Origin: JBBRHF01 sp038223055
GTDB taxonomy: Bacteria > Actinomycetota > Actinomycetes > JACCUZ01
NCBI GenBank assembly: GCA_038223055.1
Contig: JBBRHF010000057.1
Location: 1 to 22,909, forward strand
Direction: 5' to 3'
DNA: 22,909 nt
A program made the position numbers and the translations under genes. This document shows positions 1 to 10,786 of the stretch, piece after piece; positions within the stretch are counted from its first letter, which is position 1, and each line of letters starts with the position of its first letter. Under the pieces are notes generated by a model. It had not been told where the DNA came from. It saw only the letters and a program-made list of their open reading frames with translations, and searched no databases.

Positions 1-1072
1 GGTCACGGATGATCGCGCCTGGCCGCAGGTCAAAGACCTGGACGACGGCTTCCTGGATGCGCTCGTCCGGGACGACGCCGGTGCCGAATGTCTCGACGAA
101 CAGCCCGACCGGGTTGGCCTTACCGATGGCATAGGCGACCTGCACCTCGCACCGGCGGGCCAGCCCGGCGGCGACGACGTTCGTGGCCACCCAGCGCATC
201 GCGTAGGCAGCGGACCGGTCGTCCGGGGAGGGGTCCTTGCCGGAGAACGCGCCGCCGCCGTGACGGGCCATGCCGCCGTAGGTGTCCACGATGATCTTGC
301 GCCCGGTGAGTCCCGCGTCGCCCATCGGGCCGCCGATCTCGAACCGGCCGGTCGGGTTGACCAGCAGCCGGTAGCCGGCCGAGTCGATGTCGACCCCGTC
401 CAGGATCGGCTTGACGACCTGCTCGGCGATGTCCGGCTGCAGCATCGACTCGAGGCCGATGTCGCTCGCGTGCTGGCTAGACACCACGACGGTGTCGAGC
501 CGGACCGCGCGATCCCCGTCGTATTCGATCGTGACCTGGGTCTTGCCGTCGGGGCGCAGGTAGGGCACGGCGCCGTCCTTGCGCACGGCAGACAGCTGCT
601 GGGCCAGCCGGTGGGCCAGCGAGATCGGCAGCGGCATCAGCTCGGGCGTGTCGTCGCAGGCGTAGCCGAACATCAGGCCCTGGTCGCCGGCGCCCTGGCG
701 GTCCAGCGGGTCCTCCACCGACTCGCCGGTGCGCGCCTCGTGGGCCGCGTCGACGCCCTGGGCGATGTCTTCGGACTGTGCCCCGATCGAGACCGACACG
801 CCGCAGGAGTGCCCGTCAAAGCCCTTGGTCGAGGAGTCGTAGCCGATCGCCAGGATGGTCTCGCGCACGATCCTGGGGATGTCGGCATAGCCCGCGGTCT
901 TCACCTCGCCGGCGACGTGCACCTGCCCCGTCATGATCAACGTCTCGACGGCCACCCGGCTGAGCCGGTCCTCGCGGAGCATCGCGTCGAGGATGGCGTC
1001 GCTGATCTGGTCGGCGATCTTGTCCGGGTGACCCTCGGTCACAGACTCGGAGGTGAACAGGCGGCGGGACAA
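1..1072 (-). CDS. metK: S-adenosylmethionine synthetase, C-terminus cut by window edge
   Basis: Makes S-adenosylmethionine from methionine and ATP in the cytoplasm. Reading the minus strand from a TTG at 1072 gives MSRRLFTSESVTEGHPDK, the typical actinobacterial MetK N-terminus with the GHPDK ATP-site motif. Later come GAGDQGLMFGYA (the MetK signature), a DGKTQVTIEY segment, and the glycine-rich GGGAFSGKDP motif. About 357 of roughly 400 codons are present; the reading frame leaves the window near AIIRD. The TTG start is chosen because GGGAGA lies a few bases upstream and homologues begin at this point; no ATG or GTG is available nearby. It is the last visible gene of the mihF-gmk-rpoZ-coaBC-metK group, 45 bases after coaBC, with no terminator between them. 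The identification is secure; only the start codon is inferred. Confidence 0.97.
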   Translation of the reverse strand, partial: MSRRLFTSESVTEGHPDKIADQISDAILDAMLREDRLSRVAVETLIMTGQVHVAGEVKTAGYADIPRIVRETILAIGYDSSTKGFDGHSCGVSVSIGAQSEDIAQGVDAAHEARTGESVEDPLDRQGAGDQGLMFGYACDDTPELMPLPISLAHRLAQQLSAVRKDGAVPYLRPDGKTQVTIEYDGDRAVRLDTVVVSSQHASDIGLESMLQPDIAEQVVKPILDGVDIDSAGYRLLVNPTGRFEIGGPMGDAGLTGRKIIVDTYGGMARHGGGAFSGKDPSPDDRSAAYAMRWVATNVVAAGLARRCEVQVAYAIGKANPVGLFVETFGTGVVPDERIQEAVVQVFDLRPGAIIRD

Positions 1073-1117
1073 GAGGTTCTCCCAGGCGGTGAGACGGCGA
1101 TCGGACGACCCCTCATC

Positions 1118-2344
1118 CTACCGGCCCTCCCGAACGGCGAGACGCGCCGACACGAGGTCCCACACGACGTCGGCCAGCGCCTCCTTCGGTCCGTTGGCCA
1201 CCACGACCTCGGCGCCGTCGGACCCGAGGATCACCGCGGCGTTGTCGGCGCGCTCGAACCCGCGGTCCCGGCCGACCTCGTTGACGACGAGCACGTCGCA
1301 GCCCTTGCGGGCGAGCTTGGCCCGGCCGTGGGTGAGCACGTCCCCGTCCTCGTCACCGGTCTCCGCGGCGAATCCGACCACCACCTGCCCTGCCGTACGT
1401 CGATGGGCCGACAGTTCCGCGAGCACGTCCGGGTTGCGGGTCAGCGCAATCGGGTCCGGCTCGACCGCGCCCTTCTTGATCTTCGTCTCGTGCAGTGCGG
1501 TGGGCCGGAAGTCGGCGACGGCGGCGGCCATGACGACCACGTCGGCCGAGCCTGCGGCCTCGAGCACCGCGTCGCGCAACTCCAGCGCCGACCCGACCCG
1601 CACGATCGTGGCGCCGGCGGGATCGGGCAGCCCGACGTTGGCGGCCACGAGGGTGACCCTGGCCCCCCGGGCCAGCGCGGTAGTGGCCAGCGCATAGCCC
1701 TGGCGCCCGGACGAGCGGTTGCCCAGGAACCGCACCGGGTCCAGGTGCTCCCGGGTGCCGCCGGCGGACACGACGACGTGGCGCCCGCCGAGGTCGAGCG
1801 GGTCGGCCGCGCCGGCGCGGGCGAGCACCCGCACGCAGGCCTGGAAGATCGCCTCGGGGTCGGGCAGCCGTCCCGGCCCGGTGTCGGCACCGGTGAGCCG
1901 GCCGACCGCCGGGTCCAGGACCACCGCGCCGCGGTCGCGCAGCGTCGCGACGTTGGCCTGGGTGGCCGGGTGCAGCCACATCTCGGTGTGCATGGCGGGG
2001 GCGAACACGACCGGGCACCGGGCGGTGAGCAGCGTGTTGGTCAGCAGGTCGTCGGCCAGCCCGTGCGCGGCGCGGGCGAGCAGGTCGGCGGTCGCGGGAG
2101 CGACCACGAGGAGGTCGGCGTCGCGCCCGAGGCGCACGTGCGGGACCTCGTGCACCTCGTCCCACACCTCGCTGGTGACCGGGTGCCCCGACAGCGCCGC
2201 CCACGTCGGGGCGCCGACGAACCGCAACGCCGCCGCTGTGGGCACCACGCGCACGTCGTGGCCGCTCTCGGTGAATCGGCGCAGCAGCTCCGCGGCCTTG
2301 TAGGCGGCGATGCCCCCGCTGACGCCGAGGACGACCCTGGTCAT
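1118..2344 (-). CDS. coaBC: bifunctional phosphopantothenoylcysteine decarboxylase / phosphopantothenate-cysteine ligase
   Basis: Carries out two consecutive steps of coenzyme A synthesis: ligation of cysteine to 4'-phosphopantothenate (CoaB) and decarboxylation to 4'-phosphopantetheine (CoaC). The 408-residue length matches the fused family. The N-terminal flavoprotein half starts VVLGVSGGIAAYKA and has the substrate-clamp motif as PAMHTEMW, with His where many bacteria have Asn; mycobacterial CoaBC has the same His, so this is a lineage feature. The C-terminal ligase half shows NRSSGRQGYA (nucleotide binding), AAAVADFRP and the lysine motif KIKKG. The ATG at 2344 begins right at MTRVVLGVSGG; the frame stays open further upstream but that part overlaps rpoZ and is not CoaC-like. 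It sits 8 bases after rpoZ and is probably co-transcribed with it. Confidence 0.97.
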   Translation of the reverse strand: MTRVVLGVSGGIAAYKAAELLRRFTESGHDVRVVPTAAALRFVGAPTWAALSGHPVTSEVWDEVHEVPHVRLGRDADLLVVAPATADLLARAAHGLADDLLTNTLLTARCPVVFAPAMHTEMWLHPATQANVATLRDRGAVVLDPAVGRLTGADTGPGRLPDPEAIFQACVRVLARAGAADPLDLGGRHVVVSAGGTREHLDPVRFLGNRSSGRQGYALATTALARGARVTLVAANVGLPDPAGATIVRVGSALELRDAVLEAAGSADVVVMAAAVADFRPTALHETKIKKGAVEPDPIALTRNPDVLAELSAHRRTAGQVVVGFAAETGDEDGDVLTHGRAKLARKGCDVLVVNEVGRDRGFERADNAAVILGSDGAEVVVANGPKEALADVVWDLVSARLAVREGR

Positions 2345-2352
2345 CCGGTCGT

Positions 2353-2622
2353 CTACGCCGGGGGGTCGATCTTCTCGGCGGTCAGCAGCCCGCCGCTGAT
2401 CTCGCGCATCGCGATCGACAGCGGCTTCTCGTGGACGTGGGTCTCGACCAGCGGCCCGACGTACTCCAGCAGGCCCTCGCCCAGCTGGGAGTAGTAGGCG
2501 TTGATCTGCCGGGCGCGCTTGGCCGCGTAGATCACCAAGCTGTACTTCGAGTCGGTGGCCTTGAGCAGCTCGTCGATGGGCGGGTTGGTGATGCCCTCGG
2601 GCGAGGCGGCAGTGCCGGACAC
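2353..2622 (-). CDS. rpoZ: RNA polymerase omega subunit
   Basis: Small subunit that helps assemble RNA polymerase by chaperoning beta-prime. The 89-residue product contains the omega core ITNPPIDELL, SKYSLVIYAAKRARQIN, YYSQLGEGLLEYVGP and KPLSIAMREI, close to the actinobacterial form. The chosen GTG at 2622 (MSGTAASPEG) has GGAAGG about six bases upstream; the frame is open further upstream but there it lies opposite or within gmk sequence and lacks homology. It is 74 bases downstream of gmk and 8 bases upstream of coaBC, the standard actinobacterial order. Confidence 0.96.
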   Translation of the reverse strand: MSGTAASPEGITNPPIDELLKATDSKYSLVIYAAKRARQINAYYSQLGEGLLEYVGPLVETHVHEKPLSIAMREISGGLLTAEKIDPPA

Positions 2623-2696
2623 GGGTGGCCTTCCGATTGGACGAACGGGGTCGTGGCGCTGCGAAGGCGGCCACGGGTGACCGGCGAGAGGCGCGG

Positions 2697-3341
2697 TCAG
2701 ATCTGCATCAACGTTAGCAGGCTTACGACGACATCCCCCACGGTTGTGTTCACCACGGTGGCATCGAACTCCGCCTCGGCGGCCAGCTCCTCCCGCGCGG
2801 TCGCCAGCCGCAGCTCGATCACCTCGGCGGAATCGGTGCCCCGCCGGATCAGCCTGCGGACCAGCTCGTCCCAGCTCGGCGGGGTGAGGAACACCAGCAG
2901 TGCGTCGGGCATCCGGGCCTTGACCTGCCGGGCGCCCTGCAGCTCGATCTCCAGCAGCACCGGGCGCCCGGCACCCAGCTGCTCCTCGACCGGAGGGCGG
3001 GGGGTCCCGTAGCGATGCCCGGCGAACTCGGCCCACTCGAGCAGCGCGTTCTCGGCCACCAGCTGGTCGAACCGCGCGTCGCTGACGAAGTGGTAGTGCA
3101 CCCCGTCGACCTCGCCGGGCCGAGGAAACCGGGTCGTCGCGGACACCGAGAGCCAGATCTGCGGGTGTCCCCGGCGCAACTCGCGCACGACTGTGCTCTT
3201 GCCGACGCCGGACGGGCCGGAAAGCACGGTCAGCCGCCGGGGGGGCGGTCCGGGTGCGGCGGCAGAGCCGGGGGCAGCGGGGGCGGCGGCAGAGCCGGGT
3301 GCAGCGGCGGGGGCGGCGTCGCCCGCTCCCCCAGCGCTCAA
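2697..3341 (-). CDS. gmk: guanylate kinase with Ala/Pro-rich N-terminal extension
   Basis: Phosphorylates GMP to GDP. The catalytic part begins at about residue 36 (RLTVLSGPSGVGKST, P-loop at 41-50) and continues with SVSATTRFPRPGE and DGVHYHF (GMP binding), ELLEWAEF-like ALLEWAEFAGHRYGTP, and the lid region RRLIRRGTDS. The first 35 residues are almost only Ala, Pro, Gly and Ser and include a tandem nine-residue repeat (PGSAAAP...), encoded by a 27-bp repeat. The TTG at 3341 overlaps the mihF stop as TTGA, which implies translational coupling; no better start precedes the P-loop. Actinobacterial Gmk proteins often carry a short non-conserved N-terminus, but this one is unusually repetitive. 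Function is secure, start moderately so. Confidence 0.95.
   Translation of the reverse strand: MSAGGAGDAAPAAAPGSAAAPAAPGSAAAPGPPPRRLTVLSGPSGVGKSTVVRELRRGHPQIWLSVSATTRFPRPGEVDGVHYHFVSDARFDQLVAENALLEWAEFAGHRYGTPRPPVEEQLGAGRPVLLEIELQGARQVKARMPDALLVFLTPPSWDELVRRLIRRGTDSAEVIELRLATAREELAAEAEFDATVVNTTVGDVVVSLLTLMQI
3256..3299. repeat. 27-bp-period tandem repeat inside gmk
   Basis: The 17-base word GCGGCGGCAGAGCCGGG occurs at 3256-3272 and again at 3283-3299, a period of 27 bases. The period is a multiple of three, so it duplicates nine residues (PGSAAAPAA, then PGSAAAPGP) in the disordered N-terminal extension of guanylate kinase without shifting the frame. Confidence 0.85.
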
Positions 3342-3658
3342 GCGCTACCGCCGAACTCCCGCTCCAGGGCCGCGAGCTGCTGGGTGCCCAGGCCGCGCAC
3401 CCGCCGGCTCTCGGAGATGCCGATCTCGGCCATGATCTTGCGGGCCCGGATCTTGCCCACCCCTGGCAGCGCCTCGAGGACCGCGGACACCTTCATCTTG
3501 CCGACCATGTCGTTCTCCCGGCCCTCCTTGAGGACCTCGCTGAGCGAGGCCCCCGAGTGCTTGAGCCGGTTCTTGACGGCCGCTCGCTCCCGACGCGCGA
3601 CGGCGGCCTTCTCCAAGGCCGCAGCTCTCTGTTCCGGAGTCAAGATGGGCAAGGCCAC
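3338..3658 (-). CDS. mihF: actinobacterial integration host factor mIHF
   Basis: Nucleoid-associated, sequence-tolerant DNA-binding protein named for its role in mycobacteriophage L5 integration. The 106-residue product starts MALPILTPEQRAAALEKA and has GKMKVSAVLEALPGVGKIRA followed by RRVRGLGTQQLAALEREFG, aligning over full length with the mycobacterial protein (helix-two-turn-helix with the PGVGK-like hairpin). Two in-frame GTGs lie close together (3667 and 3658); the second is chosen because GAGGTG sits six bases before it and homologues start MALP. It directly overlaps gmk, and 119 bases separate it from pyrF, where a candidate promoter is found. Position between pyrF and gmk is the classical actinobacterial arrangement. 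Confidence 0.96.
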   Translation of the reverse strand: MALPILTPEQRAAALEKAAVARRERAAVKNRLKHSGASLSEVLKEGRENDMVGKMKVSAVLEALPGVGKIRARKIMAEIGISESRRVRGLGTQQLAALEREFGGSA

Positions 3659-3725
3659 GGCGGTCACCTCGGGATAGGAATTTCGTCGAATGTTTAGGGG
3701 CAGAAGTTGCTGTGATTTGCCTGGG

Positions 3726-3754
3726 AACCTAGCGAGGTTAGGCCTTGCTAGCAA
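3726..3754 (-). promoter_or_regulatory. candidate promoter for mihF-gmk-rpoZ-coaBC-metK, with palindromes
   Basis: On the minus strand TTGCTA (3749-3754) and TAGGTT (3726-3731) are exactly 17 bases apart, a good fit to a housekeeping -35/-10 pair. The -35 lies in the perfect 10-bp palindrome TTGCTAGCAA and the -10 in the inverted repeat AACCT-AGCG-AGGTT, so a dimeric regulator could act here. Start of transcription would be about 60 bases upstream of the mihF GTG. Confidence 0.55.
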
Positions 3755-3777
3755 CGTGGCGAATGATCGCGCACAGA

Positions 3778-4512
3778 TCACAGCGCCGCGGCGAGAAACG
3801 CAGCGGCCGCAGCGACATCCCGCGCTCCCGTGACCGGGCGCCCGATCACCAGCAGGTCGGCGCCGTCGGCCAACGCCCGCGCCGGGGTTGCCACCCGGGC
3901 CTGGTCCCCCGCGTCAGCCCCAGCCGGCCGAACCCCCGGCGTGATCAGGGTCACCTCCGCGCCGACCTCGCGGCGTACGGCCGCGACCTCCCGCGGCGAG
4001 CAGACGATCGCGCGCGCCCCGGCGGCGACGGCGAGGGCGGCGAGGCGGCGTACGGCGTCGGAGGCAGGCCCCGCCAGGCCGACCGCGGCCAGGTCGGCCT
4101 CGGACAGCGAGGTGAGCACCGTCACCGCCACGATGCGGGTGCCGGGCAACGCGTCCACGGCGGCCCGGATCATCGCGGTTCCCCCGGTCGCGTGGACAGT
4201 GAGATAGGTGGGCGCCAGGTGGGTCAGCGAGCCGGCGGCACCCGCCACGGTGTGCGGGATGTCGTGCAGCTTGAGGTCGAGGAACACGTCGCGCCCGCCG
4301 CTCGCGGCGCGGGTCGCGGTGACCGCCTCCCCGCCGTGGCGAAGGAACAGCTGGAGGCCGATCTTGACGGTGCTGACGTGCGGCCCCACCGCCGCCGCCC
4401 ACGCGGTCGCGGTGCCCAGGCCGTCGGTGTCCAGGGCGACCGCGACAGGGGCGAGGCCGGCCGGGCCGAGGGCGGCTGGAACGAGACCGGGCGGACCCGA
4501 ACCCGCGTTCAC
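3778..4512 (-). CDS. pyrF: orotidine 5'-phosphate decarboxylase, E. coli-type
   Basis: Last step to UMP: decarboxylates OMP. The catalytic array DLKLHDIPHTV (D79, K81, D84) is clear, with VAVALD near residue 24, TVHATGG, VTVLTS, TPGVRP and VIGRPVT at the phosphate site. At 244 residues it is the short, E. coli/B. subtilis-like subfamily; the longer 'type 2' form is the one I know from Mycobacterium and Streptomyces. The first 20 residues are a Pro/Gly-rich extension; the GTG at 4512 is chosen because it overlaps the pyrD stop as GTGA, like other junctions of this operon. A later start is possible but would lose the overlap. It is the last gene of the pyr operon. Confidence 0.95.
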   Translation of the reverse strand: MNAGSGPPGLVPAALGPAGLAPVAVALDTDGLGTATAWAAAVGPHVSTVKIGLQLFLRHGGEAVTATRAASGGRDVFLDLKLHDIPHTVAGAAGSLTHLAPTYLTVHATGGTAMIRAAVDALPGTRIVAVTVLTSLSEADLAAVGLAGPASDAVRRLAALAVAAGARAIVCSPREVAAVRREVGAEVTLITPGVRPAGADAGDQARVATPARALADGADLLVIGRPVTGARDVAAAAAFLAAAL

Positions 4513-5510
4513 GTCTGTTCTCGGTGGCCGTAGCCCACGGCATCGCTGAACCGGGCGAAACCCCTATCCACCAAAGCGGTTTCCAGCTCATGGCGGATCC
4601 GCAACGGTGCGCCTGGGTCGCCGAAGATCGCGGTGCCGACCGAGACCGCCGAGGCACCGGCGAGCACGAGCTCGAGAGCGTCCAGCCCGGACCGGACGCC
4701 GCCCATCCCGATGATCGGCACGTCCGGCAGCGCGGCGTGCACCGCCCAGATGCAGCGCACCGCGACCGGCTTGATCGCCGGCCCGGACAGGCCGCCGGTG
4801 ACCCCGGCGAGCACGGGCCGCATCGTGTCCAGGTCCAGCGCCATGCCGAGCAGAGTGTTGATCATCGACAGGCCGTCGGCGCCTGCAGCGACGCAGCTGT
4901 GCGCGATCGAGACGATGTCGGTGACGTCCGGGGACAGCTTGGCGAAGACCGGCACCGAGGGCGCGCTCTGACGGCGTACGGCGGTCACCACCGCCGCCGC
5001 GGCTGCCGGGTCGCGGGCGAACACCAGCCCGCGGTTGCTGACATTGGGGCAGGAGATGTTGACCTCGATCGCGCTCACGCCCGCGGCGCCGCGAAGCCGC
5101 CGGGCCAGCTCGGTGTACTCCGCAACGCTGCCGCCCGCGATGGACACCACGGCCCGCGCGCCACGCTCGCGCAGATAGGGCAGGTCGTGTTCGAGGAAGG
5201 CGTCGATGCCGGGCCCCTGCAGGCCGATGGAGTTGAGCATGCCGCTGGCCGTCTCGGCCATTCGTGGCGTCGGGCGACCGGAGCGGGCCTTCAACATGAT
5301 CGACTTGGTGACCACGGCACCCAGCTCGGCGACGTCGAAGAACCGGTCCAGCTCGCGGCCGGCCGCGGCGCAGCCCGACGCCGTGAGGACCGGGTTGGGC
5401 AGTTCGATCGCACCGAGGTGGGTGGTGAGGTCGCACCGGGCACGCTGCGGCGGGCGCGGCGGCTGCACCGTGCGGACGGTGATGTCATCGGGGTCACTCA
5501 TCGGGGTCAC
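4509..5510 (-). CDS. pyrD: dihydroorotate dehydrogenase catalytic subunit, class IB
   Basis: Oxidises dihydroorotate to orotate with FMN. The class I catalytic cysteine is in NISCPNVSN (C151 counted from the ATG at 5501); other motifs are SGCAAAGRELDRFF, LNSIGLQGPG, SMINTLLGMALD, GLSGPAIKP and GMGGVRSG with the FMN phosphate site. Because an electron-transfer subunit (pyrK) lies immediately upstream, this is the NAD-linked class IB heteromer rather than the quinone-linked class 2 enzyme. Two starts are possible: GTG at 5510, which overlaps the pyrK stop as GTGA, or ATG at 5501, three codons later. Both lie in a 13-bp tandem repeat; no Shine-Dalgarno is visible, so initiation likely depends on coupling to pyrK. 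It overlaps pyrF by four bases. Confidence 0.95.
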   Translation of the reverse strand: MTPMSDPDDITVRTVQPPRPPQRARCDLTTHLGAIELPNPVLTASGCAAAGRELDRFFDVAELGAVVTKSIMLKARSGRPTPRMAETASGMLNSIGLQGPGIDAFLEHDLPYLRERGARAVVSIAGGSVAEYTELARRLRGAAGVSAIEVNISCPNVSNRGLVFARDPAAAAAVVTAVRRQSAPSVPVFAKLSPDVTDIVSIAHSCVAAGADGLSMINTLLGMALDLDTMRPVLAGVTGGLSGPAIKPVAVRCIWAVHAALPDVPIIGMGGVRSGLDALELVLAGASAVSVGTAIFGDPGAPLRIRHELETALVDRGFARFSDAVGYGHREQT

Positions 5511-5527
5511 TCATCGGGGTCACTCAT
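5489..5527. repeat. three perfect 13-bp tandem repeats at the pyrK/pyrD junction
   Basis: On the minus strand ATGAGTGACCCCG is repeated three times without error (units 5527-5515, 5514-5502, 5501-5489), followed by ATGA of a fourth. The array encodes the end of PyrK (MSDPDE, stop inside unit 2) and the start of PyrD (MSDPDD, start in unit 2 or 3). As 13 is not a multiple of three, each unit shifts the frame. Confidence 0.97.
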
Positions 5528-6368
5528 CGGGGGGGCACCCACCGCGTCGGCCGGGACCGTGCCCAGCGCGTCCCAGCGGACCCGGTCGCCGAGGAACACC
5601 GGCCCCTCGACGCACGAGCGCACCATCCGGGTGAGGCCGTCCTCGCCGACGACCGGCAGCACGCAGGTCATGCACACCCCGATGCCGCACGCCATCGACT
5701 CCTCGACCGCGCACTGGGCGGGCACTCCCGCCGCGGCGGCGACCTCGCTGATCGAGCGCAGCATGCCCATCGGTCCGCAGGCGTAGACGACCTCGGTGCC
5801 GGCCCGCTCCATCACTGCGGGCAGCACGTCGGTGACCCAGCCGCGGGTGCCCGCCGACCCGTCGTCGGTGGTGACCTCGACCGTGGTGGCGACCCGCTTG
5901 GCCTCCAGCGCCCCGAACAGCCGGTCGGCCGAGGCGGCGCCGAGCACGACGTCGACCCGGCACCCCCGCGACCGCAGCGACCGGGCCAGCCCGAACAGCG
6001 GCGCGCTGCCGTAGCCGCCCCCGACGAGCGTGGCGCTGACCCGGTCCCGCGGCAGCGCGAACGGCTTGCCTAGCGGCCCGACCACGTCGACCGGGGTCCG
6101 CGATGCGGCCGCGGCGAGCCAGGCCGTGCCCGCGCCCTGTACGGCGAAGATCAGCTCCACCGTCCCCCCGAAGACGCCCTGCGTGCTGACCTGGTAGATC
6201 GAGAACGCCCGCCGCAGGGTCAGCGCGGTGTCCGGTCCGCCGACGGCGAGCGCGACGAAGTGCCCGGGCCGGGTGCGCGCGGCGATGCCGGGCGCGACGA
6301 GGGTGAGGTGGCGGTACGCGCCGACCCGGCGCGTCGCCAGCACCTCGCCCCGCACCTGCAGCGGGCCC

Positions 6369-6376
<8 letters not shown>
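5507..6376 (-). CDS. pyrK: dihydroorotate dehydrogenase electron-transfer subunit
   Basis: Passes electrons from the FMN of PyrD through a [2Fe-2S] cluster and FAD to NAD+. In order: an FAD domain with RRAFSIY (residues 55-61), an NAD domain with GGGYGSAPLFG (119-129) and CGPMGML (200-206), and the cluster ligands C230, C235, C238 and C255 in MACGIGVCMTC plus SCVEGP, matching the PyrK pattern. At 289 residues it is slightly longer than usual because of a C-terminal tail that ends in the 13-bp repeat. The GTG at 6376 overlaps the end of carB by eight bases. Adjacent pyrD fixes the assignment; isolated NADPH:sulfur oxidoreductase-like flavoproteins share these domains but would not sit here. 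Confidence 0.94.
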
Positions 6377-9679
<3,303 letters not shown>

Positions 9680-9680
<1 letters not shown>

Positions 9681-10786
9681 CAGCGACCACCCTCCAAAAC
9701 ATCGGCGAACCGGTCGAACAGGTAGGCCGCATCGTGCGGTCCGGCCGCGGCCTCGGGGTGATATTGCACCGAGAACGCCGGGACGTCACGGCACCGCAGG
9801 CCCTCGACGACCCCGTCGTTCAGACACACGTGCGAGACCTCCGCCTGACCGTAGGGCGTCGAGAAGCCCCCGTCGCGCGGCGCGTCGACCGCGAAACCGT
9901 GGTTGTGCGCGGTGACCTCGACCCGGCCGGTCACCCGGTCCTGCACGGGCTGATTGATGCCGCGGTGGCCGTAGCGCAACTTGTAGGTGCCCAGCCCCAG
10001 TGCCCGCCCGAGGATCTGGTTGCCAAAGCAGATGCCGAACAGCGGCACCCGCCGGTCGAGCAGCTGGCGGGTCAGCGCCACCGCGACCTCGGCGGCGGCG
10101 GGGTCGCCCGGGCCGTTGGACAGGAACACCCCGTCGGCGCCGGTGGCGAGGACGTCCTCGACCGGGGACCCGGCCGGCAGTACGTGCGTCTCGATCCCGC
10201 GCTGGGCCATCCGCACCGGCGTCATCGCCTTGATGCCGAGGTCGATCGCCGCGACGGTGAACCGCCGCTCGCCGACCGCGGGCACGACGTAAGCCGCTGC
10301 GGTGCTCACCTCGCCGGTCAGGTCCGCCCCCGCCATCGGCGGCGCGGCGAGCACCCGATCCAGCAGCGCACCCGGGTCGCCCTCGACGGAGGACACCCCG
10401 ACGCGCATCGCCCCGCGCTCGCGAAGGTGCCGGGTCAGCGCCCTGGTGTCGATGCCGGAGATGCCGACAACCCCTTGCGCCGCAAGCTCTTCGGTCAGTG
10501 TCCGGGTGGCGCGCCACGACGACGCCCGGCGGGCGGGGTCGCGTACGACGTAGCCGCTGACCCAGATGCGCCCCGACTCGCTGTCCTCGTCGTTGACCCC
10601 GGTGATGCCGACGTGCGGCGCGGTCATCACGACGACCTGGCGGTGGTAGGACGGGTCGGTCAGGGTCTCCTGGTAGCCGGTCATACCGGTGGAGAACACG
10701 GCCTCCCCGAACGTCTCTCCCGGCGCGCCGTAGGACTCGCCCCGGAACGACCGCCCGTCCTCCAGAACCAGCAGCGCCGGCGTCAC
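9680..10786 (-). CDS. carA: carbamoyl phosphate synthetase small (glutaminase) subunit
   Basis: Hydrolyses glutamine and channels ammonia to CarB. The 368-residue protein has the CarA-specific N-terminal domain (LVLEDGRSFRGESYGA, FSTGMTGYQETLTDPSY) and a class I amidotransferase domain with nucleophile C253 in GICFGNQILG and H343/E345 in SVQYHPEA. GTG at 10786 overlaps the pyrC stop as GTGA; the frame is open far upstream but that stretch runs inside pyrC and is not conserved. In Mycobacterium and some other actinobacteria a small membrane-protein gene separates pyrC from carA; it is absent here. Confidence 0.97.

Noticed and set aside
1073..1117. Possible SAM riboswitch or terminator before metK
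   Set aside because: Only 45 bases separate coaBC from metK, with no stem structure able to form a riboswitch.
260..2494. Plus-strand open frame of more than 700 codons
   Set aside because: Antisense shadow of metK and coaBC, both of which have full motif sets.
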